Position numbers and translations under genes: made by a program | Assembly (NCBI GenBank): GCA_001800185.1 | Contig: MGUX01000153.1 | Span: forward strand, 1-29,815 | DNA: 29,815 bases | Origin: Elusimicrobia bacterium RIFCSPLOWO2_12_FULL_59_9 | GTDB taxonomy: Bacteria; Elusimicrobiota; Elusimicrobia; O2-12-FULL-59-9 | Direction of reading: 5' to 3' | Shown: in pieces, positions 6,470-12,421 of the stretch | How the letters are laid out: each line of letters opens with the position of its first letter | Numbering within the stretch: the first letter of the stretch is position 1 | Notes under the pieces: generated by a model | Told to the model about the DNA's origin: nothing | Databases searched by the model: none | Seen by the model: the letters and a program-made list of their open reading frames with translations, nothing else

Positions 6470-6703
6470 ATGAGAGCCCTCGCGGGGTTGGTTGCAGCCG
6501 CGCTGCTTGCAAGCCTTCTGCCTAGCAACGGCGAAGCACACGGTGGCGGCTTGGACGGATACGGGTGTCACAATAATCGGAAGCAAGGCGGATATCACTG
6601 CCACCGCGGCGATATGGCCGGACAAGCTTTCGCCTCACAGAAGGAGATGATTCAGACCATGAAGAAGGATGACAAGAAAGCGACCAAAAAGAAGGACAAG
6701 TAA
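6470..6703 (+). CDS. Secreted YHxH-motif small protein
   Basis: A 77-residue exported protein. The signal peptide (MRALAGLVAAALLASLLPSNGEA) leads into HGGGLDGYGCHNNRKQGGYH and CHRG, the Cys/His motif H-x-GGLD-x2-GCH-x5-GGYHCHR that is widespread in small secreted proteins and at the C-termini of some secreted SNase-like nucleases. It probably binds a metal. The tail is strongly basic (KKDDKKATKKKDK) and could contact nucleic acid or the envelope. The gene lies 24 bases after the 6101 gene and has a weak ribosome-binding site, so it may be translated as the second gene of that unit. Confidence 0.75.
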   Translation: MRALAGLVAAALLASLLPSNGEAHGGGLDGYGCHNNRKQGGYHCHRGDMAGQAFASQKEMIQTMKKDDKKATKKKDK

Positions 6704-6709
6704 GTCCGC

Positions 6710-6916
6710 GTGAATTCGGCTTCTTTTTGGGCAGAGATCAAACGGTACGCACCGACCGGCATTTCAGTTCCTGACCCGCTTAAACGCGCGCAACTCTTTA
6801 TTGACCGCCACGGCGCGACCGGAGAGAACATTTTCGAGCTTGTGCGGGTGTTCGGGCCTGGAGTGAGCGGCGCGGTGGAAACGCTGCGTGAAGTGGGCTG
6901 GGTGCAGCGGAGCTAG
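6710..6916 (+). CDS. Small hypothetical protein
   Basis: A 68-residue soluble protein with a GTG start six bases after the previous stop. It is helical, with the segment DPLKRAQLFIDRHGATGENI and a C-terminal FGPGVSGAVETLREVGW. No motif or family is recognised. Being tightly packed behind the YHxH gene is the main argument that it is real; there is no good Shine-Dalgarno except AAGGA about 15 bases up. Confidence 0.5.
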   Translation: MNSASFWAEIKRYAPTGISVPDPLKRAQLFIDRHGATGENIFELVRVFGPGVSGAVETLREVGWVQRS

Positions 6917-6928
6917 ATGTGCCCACGC

Positions 6929-7171
6929 CTACTTCGGTTCACCGTCGCCCTTGAAGCCTCGAATAACCCACGCAATTGATAGTCCGAGCGCGTAGAGGAA
7001 CGCGGGCGGAAATGCTGTGATCGCAAGCCATGTGAAAAAAGCGCCCGCGCTTGGCAGTCGATAGTCTTTGATCTCTGTCGTCACGATTGCGAGTCCGAAA
7101 ACGGCGCAAGGAATCACCCACATGGCTGATAAGACGACCCACGCACGGAGCCATCCGAGTTTCGTGTTCAT
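6929..7171 (-). CDS. Small membrane protein, unknown
   Basis: An 80-residue protein starting MNTKLGWLRAWVVL at 7171. Two hydrophobic segments (AWVVLSAMWVIPCAVFGLAI and FFTWLAITAFPPAFLYALGL) are separated by a short hydrophilic loop, and the tail is charged (IRGFKGDGEPK). The ATG overlaps the stop codon of the upstream membrane gene as ATGA, which decides this start over a longer one. The pair may form one inner-membrane complex. No family is recognised. Confidence 0.6.
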   Translation of the reverse strand: MNTKLGWLRAWVVLSAMWVIPCAVFGLAIVTTEIKDYRLPSAGAFFTWLAITAFPPAFLYALGLSIAWVIRGFKGDGEPK

Positions 7172-7452
7172 CGTCGATTTGTAGTGGAATCGGCGTCCAC
7201 CGTGACAGATATCATCAACAAAACGATGCCCCAAACCAAAAATGAGAACATCGCACCACCCCAACTCTCTCCCGTAGCACACGTTAGTTCCAAGAACGTA
7301 GCCAATTCTCGAATCGAGCTAAGGCCCGCAATCGCCAACTTAGCGGGGAGTAGCCAGATGAAATGAAGAATCAACCAAACGTCGGAGATTGTAAAAAGCG
7401 AATCGCGGTTCATGTCTAGCGCAATAAAAAAGCGACCGCAAGTATCTCGCAT
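7168..7452 (-). CDS. Membrane protein, unknown
   Basis: A 94-residue protein with two predicted membrane segments (VWLILHFIWLLPAKLAIAGL and MFSFLVWGIVLLMISVTV) joined by a loop containing a Cys. A second ATG at 7413 (MNRDSLFTISDVW) is an alternative start that puts the first helix close to the N-terminus. Its stop overlaps the start of the next gene (ATGA). Just upstream, ending 9 bases before the first ATG, is sequence reading TWEWRRTPDRN-stop that resembles the nuclease C-terminus, so this gene too sits behind a nuclease-like tail. Confidence 0.55.
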   Translation of the reverse strand: MRDTCGRFFIALDMNRDSLFTISDVWLILHFIWLLPAKLAIAGLSSIRELATFLELTCATGESWGGAMFSFLVWGIVLLMISVTVDADSTTNRR

Positions 7453-7461
7453 ATGCCTAGG

Positions 7462-7530
7462 TCAATTCCTATCCGGTGTCCGCCGCCACTCCCACGTCAG
7501 CGTCGTCTGTCTCGCGCCTGGCTGGGAGAG
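7462..7530 (-). pseudogene. Possible nuclease-tail remnant, copy 4
   Basis: On the minus strand GTGGGAGTGGCG is identical to the WEWR-coding part of the nuclease 3' end, and the frame reads QTTLTWEWRRTPDRN before a TGA at 7464-7462. Similarity outside that block is weak. The position, immediately before a short accessory gene, is the same as at the better-preserved copies, which is why it is listed. Confidence 0.4.
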
Positions 7531-7544
7531 CGCGCCTCTCGTTA

Positions 7545-8156
7545 TCAACGTTTGGGAGTCTGAATAAAAAACCCCGTTAATTGCATCGCATCCACGCATT
7601 TGCCGATACCGGAATACACGGTTCGTGTACCTCCTTCATCGCCCTTTTCAGTAGACTTCTCAATCCTCTCAATGAGGGCGACGACTGCGGTATCTGCCGT
7701 AATTCTCGGGCTTTTGGCAGCTTTTGCGGTCTTAATAAGCTGCTTCCCAAATGATTCGGGGCAATTCAGGCTAACCCGCATTTCGTTCTCCACAAAAATG
7801 AACTGAGCGCCAATCAAGTTGTACTCCACAGTAACTTGATAGGTCCCGTCCTTATTTATTGCCACGTCATGAACACTACCGATGAATAACACTGGCCGAT
7901 CGCCGAGCCAGAGTTTCTGAAGCTCAGCGGTCATGATTGGGCTAATTCTTACTGTTTTGTTGTTAGCCAGTGTTGCCGGCCAGTCTGTTATCGCATTTGC
8001 GCTTCGGGCCATGTCGGCTATTGCTTGATTCTGAGCTTGTTGCCTCGCTTCCGATGCGATTGCTGTTTTCGTTTCGGCTAAGTGATCTTGCCACCACGTG
8101 TAGCCCCAGTAGCCAAATCCGAGGATAAGAACAAGGCCGACCAAGTACCGTTTCAT
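7545..8156 (-). CDS. Membrane-anchored periplasmic protein, unknown
   Basis: A 203-residue protein. The ATG at 8156 is chosen because GGGAGTGAGAG lies just upstream and the protein then opens with a signal anchor (MKRYLVGLVLILGFGYWGYTWW). A helical, Ala/Gln-rich stretch follows, then a domain of alternating strands (RPVLFIGSVHDVAINKDGTY, VEYNLIGAQFIFVENEMRVS) with two cysteines (LNCPES, IGKCVD) placed for a disulphide. No known family is recognised. Upstream the DNA resembles the end of the secreted nuclease gene, as if this gene had replaced the one normally following it. Confidence 0.68.
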   Translation of the reverse strand: MKRYLVGLVLILGFGYWGYTWWQDHLAETKTAIASEARQQAQNQAIADMARSANAITDWPATLANNKTVRISPIMTAELQKLWLGDRPVLFIGSVHDVAINKDGTYQVTVEYNLIGAQFIFVENEMRVSLNCPESFGKQLIKTAKAAKSPRITADTAVVALIERIEKSTEKGDEGGTRTVYSGIGKCVDAMQLTGFFIQTPKR

Positions 8157-8488
8157 TGATCTCTCACTCCCGATTTCAGCGCGCCATTCGCCGCCATTCT
8201 CACGGCGGCACAGCTGCATCATCCGCCGACAAGGCGCGCCGGTCTAGACGCGAGGCGCGCTTCTTTTTCGCTGCCGCTGATATTGATACTGCCGCCGCTC
8301 GACCCTTCCGTGTCGGCCTTCCCGATGGAGCAAAACCATTCAGCCAGGGCGGGGAAGGAAGCCGCCTCTTCAGTCTGCAGGACCTAGGCTGGTGGCGGTG
8401 TTGCGGCGCGATTATGCGCGGCGCGCTGCCGAATGCAAGTCGATTCCTGAGACAGGTATATTCGGCACAGATAGGCCGGGAGGGATCA
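8157..8488 (+). other. Intergenic region with nuclease-tail remnant
   Basis: Apart from the nuclease-tail remnant (8180-8257) I see no supported gene. GGCGCGCC (8233-8240) and GAGGCGCGC (8252-8260) can pair and are followed by TTCTTTTT (8261-8268), a possible plus-strand terminator, although no plus-strand gene ends there. The segment 8270-8470 has no recognisable content beyond a Shine-Dalgarno (GGGAGGGA) for the gene at 8489. Confidence 0.5.
8180..8257 (-). pseudogene. Remnant of the nuclease 3' end, copy 3
   Basis: Read on the minus strand, TCTAGACCGGCGCG, GGCGGATGATGC and TGTGCCGCCGTG match the last part of the nuclease gene in order and spacing. Translation gives ASRLDRRALSADDAAVPP then a stop at 8200-8202; the intact enzyme has ARLDRRGLWADDAPVPP. 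DNA similarity continues past the stop (GAGAATGGCGGCGAATGGCG). It ends about 24 bases before the start of the 8156 gene. Confidence 0.75.
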
Positions 8489-8983
8489 ATGGCGGGCTTG
8501 AGCGTGGCGGAGGTGACTGGGCTAATAGGTGCGATCACGGGCAGTATTGCGCTGATCGTTTCGTTGAAGAGCTATGCGCTCGCGCGGAGTGTCAAGACGC
8601 TCGCCCTGCGCCTAGAGCTTGAGAAGGCATACAACGAACTCGATATTCTTCTCTCGGGGATAGACGAACATTTGGCCTACGTTCACAAGTCGCATACACA
8701 CGTGTTTTCTGCCATAGGGTTGAATAATTCTGGTGCGATGGTGTTGTTTGAACAAGAGTTCGCAAAGGACCGCGACAGATTGCGCGGACTTTTTGGCGCG
8801 CAGCCCAAGCGCGAGAGTAGTTTCGAAGGTCTGGTGGCTTCGGAGTTGGTAATGCAGATCGCCGGAGTCCACGCGTTTCATTTGCAAGTCGCCGATCTTC
8901 GGGGCAAGTATCAGAAGATTTTGGACTCTGATGATGAGCGTCGGAAGGAAATCAGAGCTGCTTTCGAGACAAAGGTTACCTAG
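8489..8983 (+). CDS. Membrane-anchored helical protein, unknown
   Basis: A 164-residue protein. The ATG at 8489 is preferred because GGGAGGGA lies four bases upstream; the open frame extends further back without a better start. It has one N-terminal membrane segment (VTGLIGAITGSIALIVSLKS) and then a long cytoplasmic helical domain (RLELEKAYNELDILLSGIDE and similar) with a C-terminal coiled-coil-like stretch. This layout, a short anchor followed by helices, is common in accessory proteins of unknown role. The stop overlaps by four bases the stop of the convergent gene at 8980. Confidence 0.68.
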   Translation: MAGLSVAEVTGLIGAITGSIALIVSLKSYALARSVKTLALRLELEKAYNELDILLSGIDEHLAYVHKSHTHVFSAIGLNNSGAMVLFEQEFAKDRDRLRGLFGAQPKRESSFEGLVASELVMQIAGVHAFHLQVADLRGKYQKILDSDDERRKEIRAAFETKVT

Positions 8984-9246
8984 CGCCTCTCAAACGCACC
9001 TGACGCAAGCTGAAGTAGGTCGCACATCGTTTCCCCGGTCACCTCGACCTCGTCGTTCCCTTCCATCTCTTCGAGCACGGCACGGAAGCGCTTCAGCCGC
9101 CACCGGCTCAGCGGGTCATGCACCCCCCTCGCCTTCGCTGCCAGTTCGCAGAGCGCGAGCAGGGTATGGCGGCGGTAGTAGACGCTGACCGAAAGCGCGC
9201 CGTGTTCGTACAAAGAGATAACGTCCGAGTAGGTGAGTTGTTCCAT
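8980..9246 (-). CDS. Conserved 88-residue protein, paralogue B (LexA-box associated)
   Basis: The second copy of the 4209-4475 protein. It keeps MEQLT, LSVSVYYRRHTLLALCELAA, DPLSRWRLKRFRA and EGNDEVEVTGET, while the first 20 residues and the C-terminus have diverged, so the duplication is not very recent or the copies came in separately. No enzymatic signature is visible; the YRRH and SRWRLKRFR segments are basic and could touch nucleic acid. The start lies 42 bases from a perfect CTGT-N8-ACAG box, matching the layout at the other copy. It is transcribed away from the 9423-10542 operon. Confidence 0.75.
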   Translation of the reverse strand: MEQLTYSDVISLYEHGALSVSVYYRRHTLLALCELAAKARGVHDPLSRWRLKRFRAVLEEMEGNDEVEVTGETMCDLLQLASGAFERR

Positions 9247-9288
9247 TCAATATCGGGGTACTTGCATCCCAAGCGGCGATCTTAGATA

Positions 9289-9304
9289 CTGTACCTATAT
9301 ACAG
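9289..9304 (+). promoter_or_regulatory. LexA (SOS) box, copy 2
   Basis: CTGT-ACCTATAT-ACAG is an exact match to the CTGT-N8-ACAG SOS box, flanked by TA and TT as in the extended consensus. It lies between the divergent genes starting at 9246 and 9423 and could control both. Direct evidence for LexA binding is absent, but the paired site at 4156-4171 before the paralogous gene strengthens the call. Confidence 0.6.
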
Positions 9305-9360
9305 TTAAAAAAGCGAAGTCTTGGCTTCGCGTGCAACTATCTAGCCGAGACAGACGCTAT

Positions 9361-9391
9361 GCTTCGCGTGCGAAGCAATCGGCTACGCCGA
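9361..9391 (+). promoter_or_regulatory. Structured leader of the 9423 gene (two hairpins)
   Basis: GCTTCGC-GT-GCGAAGC (9361-9376) is a perfect 7-bp inverted repeat, followed directly by TCGGC-TAC-GCCGA (9379-9391). GCTTCGCGTGC also occurs at 9324-9334. They lie between the SOS box and the AGGAG Shine-Dalgarno and could form an attenuating leader structure. Confidence 0.4.
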
Positions 9392-9422
9392 TGCAATGAG
9401 CGGCGTCGCCTCAGGAGCTGAT

Positions 9423-10127
9423 ATGCCACAGAAAACGGAAGAACGTCCCATCATCGCCGAACAGGTTTTCGAGCTTCGGCACGAAGCCGCTGGCAAGTTC
9501 CTCGACGTCCGGGGTTTCGTAGCCGATTACCTGCGCAAGCAGAAATTCCCGCACTGGCGCATCGAAACAAATTCCATCTCGTTTCATGATGGAAAGAACG
9601 GCATCGAAAAGGATGGCGCACTGGTCGGGTACAAGAGCGTCGGCTACTTCGTTCACAACCCTGACACCAAGAACTACTTCGCCGACAAGGCAATCGCATT
9701 TTGGGACGTGCTTCTCAAGAACGGGCATTACGATATCCCCGAGCCGAGGCGCTTCGGAGTGCGCACGAAGATATTCCTGCCCCTGGAATCCGAATTCACA
9801 GCAATCAACAAGCGCATCTACGACACATTCGTGTCCGCTGAAGGCGTCAAGGTTTTTGGCGGTACTCCCACCGATTTGCAAATCACGCTCGACATTGATG
9901 AAGGTGAGTTTACCGTTCACTGCATGCTCGGACCGCTGGAAAAGAATGAAGCAACTCGATGGTTTCCGTTCGATTCGGAGAAATTCGAGTCCGCCGGGAT
10001 TTATCTTGACCTCGACGTTGCGACCACCAAGGATCTCAAGCTGAGCAATGTCCCGTCACTCATCAAACGCGCTTCCACGTTGATTTGGGGGAAACTCGAC
10101 ATGATCGAGGAATCGCTGAAGCTCTAG
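9423..10127 (+). CDS. Hypothetical protein, first gene of a two-gene unit
   Basis: A 234-residue soluble protein that I do not recognise. The ATG at 9423 is chosen because AGGAG stands five bases upstream. It is mixed alpha/beta with aromatic-rich strands (FPHWRIETNSISFHDGKNGI, GYKSVGYFVHNP) and a C-terminal half with an acidic strand (ITLDIDEGEFTVHCMLGP). No signal peptide or membrane segment is present. The next gene starts one base after its stop, so they are co-transcribed. A perfect LexA box lies ~120 bases upstream, which suggests that the pair answers DNA damage. A defence or prophage-control role is possible but speculative. Confidence 0.68.
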   Translation: MPQKTEERPIIAEQVFELRHEAAGKFLDVRGFVADYLRKQKFPHWRIETNSISFHDGKNGIEKDGALVGYKSVGYFVHNPDTKNYFADKAIAFWDVLLKNGHYDIPEPRRFGVRTKIFLPLESEFTAINKRIYDTFVSAEGVKVFGGTPTDLQITLDIDEGEFTVHCMLGPLEKNEATRWFPFDSEKFESAGIYLDLDVATTKDLKLSNVPSLIKRASTLIWGKLDMIEESLKL

Positions 10128-10128
10128 G

Positions 10129-10542
10129 ATGATTCGTCGCAGAACAACAATTGTTGAGGAAATGGACGACGCTACGTCGACCGCGTTGACCGACGCGCGG
10201 ACACCTTCATCGGCTCCCGAACCGAGCGGAGCGGAGACGCGCGACACGACCGGCGTTGCGCTGAAGAATGATCGTACTGGCGGGGATTTCAGCGCGCCGA
10301 GCAGTATCACTACGAGCACGCATACTGGGCGGACATTCCCTGACGTGCTTGTGGACCTTCTCAGCAATGATCGCAACGTGGCGGTCGGAATTTACGCGCT
10401 GGCCATGTTCGTCTTGGTGGGAAAGATTAGTCAGGTGTCCGATCTCCTATACCCGTTTGTCGCGGGTACATTTCTCATCATGCTTTGGAAGACATGGCCG
10501 TGGATCGAGCGCTGGATCGCGAGTCATCTGCCGCCCAAATAA
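10129..10542 (+). CDS. Membrane protein with disordered N-terminus, second gene of the unit
   Basis: A 137-residue protein starting one base after the stop of the upstream gene. The first ~75 residues are Thr/Ser/Pro/Asp-rich and probably disordered and cytoplasmic. Two hydrophobic segments follow (VAVGIYALAMFVLVGKI and LLYPFVAGTFLIMLWKTW), then an amphipathic WIERWIASHLPPK tail. Such a layout, with a soluble partner upstream and a two-helix membrane effector downstream, recalls some abortive-infection pairs, but no sequence similarity supports that. Its own Shine-Dalgarno would lie inside the previous gene (GAGGAA). Confidence 0.62.
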   Translation: MIRRRTTIVEEMDDATSTALTDARTPSSAPEPSGAETRDTTGVALKNDRTGGDFSAPSSITTSTHTGRTFPDVLVDLLSNDRNVAVGIYALAMFVLVGKISQVSDLLYPFVAGTFLIMLWKTWPWIERWIASHLPPK

Positions 10543-10708
10543 ACAATCTGAGAGGCGTCCGGCTAGGACGAGAGGGGGCGATAGCAAGCGCACCCCGGAA
10601 CGCGGCTAGGCGGGTGCCAGAGCGCTCAGCGGGGGTATTTCGGGGGGTAGCTAGGCGGCGATCCGAAGCTGCCAGCAGAGCGCTGGACCCCCGGCAGCGC
10701 ATAGCTCG

Positions 10709-10776
10709 GATCGCTGTGGGGACTCGAACCCCGGTTGCCACTGCGAAGCGGCGATCTCGCCCTTAACCGCAGCGCA
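10709..10776 (-). other. tRNA-like sequence, copy B
   Basis: On the minus strand, CGCTG (part of TGCGCTG) can pair with CAGCG as an acceptor-like stem around a block with D-arm-like TGCGGTTAAG and a strong T arm (CGGGG-TTCGAGT-CCCC). The middle folds as GCCGC-TTCGCA-GTGGC, whose 6-base loop is one short of an anticodon loop, and the total of 68 bases is short for a tRNA. It is related to 3140-3185. A degenerate or atypical element-borne tRNA is the likeliest explanation. Confidence 0.4.
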
Positions 10777-10814
10777 TTTTTTGTTGGCGCGGTGACTCTG
10801 TGAAAAGATAGAAT

Positions 10815-10851
10815 CTACTTGCTATCTTGTCCCTGATTTAGCCCTACTTGC
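10815..10851 (+). repeat. Direct repeat CTACTTGC, possible operator
   Basis: CTACTTGC at 10815-10822 and 10844-10851. The same 8-mer is found on the minus strand at 1950-1957 within the inverted repeat overlapping the radC promoter. A shared regulator of the two promoters is possible. Confidence 0.35.
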
Positions 10852-10906
10852 GGGGGACGTTAAATGAATTCCGCTAAACGGGGCGTCTCTGCAACGGAGG
10901 CGGACA

Positions 10907-11215
10907 ATGGCTATTCAGATTCGCTTTACGACCGTCATATTGAAGAAGGCCGCTATCGAGTCCACCTATCCGGGTGGATTAGCGTGGTTCTTGCGTTCTT
11001 ACCCCAAGGCTGCACGGGATGACCGCCTTGTCGGAGTCGTCTTTATGTCGAGCGGCGATGTCCAACGGTTCATCGACGTTCTGAATGCCATGGGCTTCGA
11101 CCTCGCGAACGGATTTGCCGTTGGCGACATGTATGTGGGCGTCCTGGAAAGCTGCGAGGGAATTGAGTTCACGCCCGTCGGCAAGAGGCGTTTTGATGGT
11201 TGGCTGGCTTGGTGA
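10907..11215 (+). CDS. Hypothetical protein, 102 residues
   Basis: A small soluble protein with a good Shine-Dalgarno (ACGGAGG, six bases before ATG). It opens with a beta strand (MAIQIRFTTVILKKAAIEST), then PGGLAWFLRSYP, and has a central LVGVVFMSSGDVQRFIDVLN segment ending in GIEFTPVGKRRFDGWLAW. The pattern of alternating strands and a late VGVLES strand suggests a compact alpha/beta fold. It resembles widely distributed short proteins encoded in gammaproteobacterial and betaproteobacterial islands, but no function is known to me. It stands alone, with its own promoter region. Confidence 0.66.
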   Translation: MAIQIRFTTVILKKAAIESTYPGGLAWFLRSYPKAARDDRLVGVVFMSSGDVQRFIDVLNAMGFDLANGFAVGDMYVGVLESCEGIEFTPVGKRRFDGWLAW

Positions 11216-11247
11216 TCGGCTGCGGTGAAAAGGTTGCCGTACCGCTC

Positions 11248-11397
11248 TTAGTCCTCGAAAAGCTTCGCGACCGATATTTTCAACCCGCCTGCCAGCGTCT
11301 CTATGGCGTCGAGTGACGGGTTCGCCCGCCCTCGCTCGATCCGGCACATGTAGGACCGCGAGAAGCCGCCGCGGTCGGCCGGCGGTTGCGCTAACTC
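11248..11397 (-). pseudogene. XRE-family regulator, C-terminal fragment
   Basis: Minus-strand reading gives ELAQPPADRGGFSRSYMCRI then ERGRANPSLDAIETLAGGLK and ISVAKLFED, the classic second half of an XRE/Cro-type HTH ending SVAKLFED. The first helix and the start codon are missing, and the fragment meets the 3' end of the intact XRE gene in another frame. It is a relic of a second repressor gene, perhaps left by recombination between two xre genes. Confidence 0.65.
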
Positions 11398-11621
11398 CGT
11401 TGGTTGCGAAGAAGGGGGTCCACGTTTATTCCCAACGCGGAGGCGATCTCTAGATATTCTGCTACGTCAAGCCGCCGCTCACCATTTTCGTATTTCGATA
11501 CGAAGGACTGCGGTTTCCCGAGCCGCCGTGCAAGTTCTTCCTGCGTTATCCCGTTGTCCCTTCTGACTGCCTTAAGGCGTTTCAGCAACTTTTGATACCG
11601 CGGGGTGCGGGTGGACTTCAA
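11391..11621 (-). CDS. XRE-family transcriptional repressor
   Basis: A 76-residue single-domain HTH protein of the Cro/CI type. It reads RLKAVRRDNGITQEELARRL then GKPQSFVSKYENGERRLDVA and EYLEIASALGINVDPLL: five helices with the HTH at about residues 26-45 (TQEELARRLGKPQSFVSKYE). No sensor or peptidase domain is attached. The start faces a set of GGATTATC/GATAATCC motifs at 11652-11689, so it probably represses itself and perhaps the divergent 11744 gene. The C-terminus overlaps a fragment of another XRE gene. Confidence 0.85.
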   Translation of the reverse strand: MKSTRTPRYQKLLKRLKAVRRDNGITQEELARRLGKPQSFVSKYENGERRLDVAEYLEIASALGINVDPLLRNQRS

Positions 11622-11651
11622 AGAGGCGGCTCCAATGGCAGAGCCGTCTCA

Positions 11652-11689
11652 ATAATCCTATTCCGGGATTATCCCAAAAGAGGATAATC
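11652..11689 (+). promoter_or_regulatory. Operator cluster between xre and the 11744 gene
   Basis: Three related sites lie in 38 bases: ATAATCC (11652-11658), GGGATTATCCC (11665-11675, an imperfect palindrome) and GGATAATC (11682-11689). They share the core GGATWATCC and are spaced about 15 bases apart. They sit 30 bases upstream of the xre start on one side and about 55 bases before the divergent gene on the other. Confidence 0.55.
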
Positions 11690-11743
11690 TTTCTTGTGTC
11701 ACTGAAGGATATTGCGATGGCCTTTCCCTGAAAGGTCGATTAC

Positions 11744-12409
11744 ATGCTTAACCGTATGGATTTGAGAGCACTACTACTGATCTGTCTGATTGGTTCTGCT
11801 GTCCTCGTGCCCGCCCCCACGAACGCACAGGTTGTCCGCTGCCAGGATGGCGTGTTCCGGGGAGCTGGCGACTGTCCCGGCGCGCGGAAGCCCGGAACGG
11901 TAACGAATCTTGACACTCGGACTGCCTCGCCTGGCCCTGGGGCAGTTCCGGCGGGGCCGCAGTACCCTTCGGGCAGTATCGGCGCGTATGTCGGCGCGGT
12001 GATAAATATGAGGCGTGAGGCGGCGATCAACGCGCAGAGGCCGGCCGCGGCTGACAATGCGCGAAACCATGCTCAGGCTCAAACAACATGCAACTATATT
12101 GGGGGCACTCGCTTTTGTAATGACGCCAATGGCGGTTCGTCGTCCGCGATTAGAATTGGAGACACCACCTTCATCAACCGTTCGGACGGCTCCTCGGCGA
12201 CCGTTAACCGCATCGGTAGCACGACATTTCAAAACAATAGCGACGGTTCGTCGGCCACCGCAAATTCGATTGGTCGCACGACATTCATTAATCGTTCGGA
12301 CGGTTCCTCGGCAACTGTGAACCGCATCGGTGGAACGACATTTAAAAACAATAGCGATGGCTCCACCCGGACGTGCAATACGATTGGCAATACGGCGTTC
12401 TGCAACTGA
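11744..12409 (+). CDS. Secreted protein with 19-residue IG-x-TTF repeats and Cys caps
   Basis: A 221-residue exported protein. The signal peptide (LRALLLICLIGSAVLVPAPT) is followed by a small Cys motif (VVRCQDGVFRGAGDCPG), a Pro-rich linker and, from residue 119, six units beginning IGxTxF at exact 19-residue steps (119, 138, 157, 176, 195, 214). The consensus is IGxTTFxNxSDGSSATxNx. The first and last units carry cysteines (CNYIGGTRFCN and TCNTIGNTAFCN), as if capping a beta-solenoid. ATG 11744 has AAAGG upstream; ATG 11756 is an alternative start. Surface display or binding is likely; the function is unknown. Confidence 0.7.
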   Translation: MLNRMDLRALLLICLIGSAVLVPAPTNAQVVRCQDGVFRGAGDCPGARKPGTVTNLDTRTASPGPGAVPAGPQYPSGSIGAYVGAVINMRREAAINAQRPAAADNARNHAQAQTTCNYIGGTRFCNDANGGSSSAIRIGDTTFINRSDGSSATVNRIGSTTFQNNSDGSSATANSIGRTTFINRSDGSSATVNRIGGTTFKNNSDGSTRTCNTIGNTAFCN

Positions 12410-12421
12410 GCACATCGGCTC

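Larger units (their letters stand above)
10543..10906 (+). other. Gene-free region with tRNA-like sequence and repeats
   Basis: No supported gene is present in these 364 bases. The left 150 bases are G-rich with GCTAGG repeats. A tRNA-like sequence lies on the minus strand (10709-10776). CTACTTGC occurs twice (10815-10822 and 10844-10851) before an ACGGAGG Shine-Dalgarno for the 10907 gene. Confidence 0.55.

Noticed and set aside
10709..10776. Functional tRNA gene
   Set aside because: The T-arm is convincing, but the anticodon loop is one base short, the D arm does not pair properly and the top two acceptor pairs mismatch, so it is kept only as tRNA-like.
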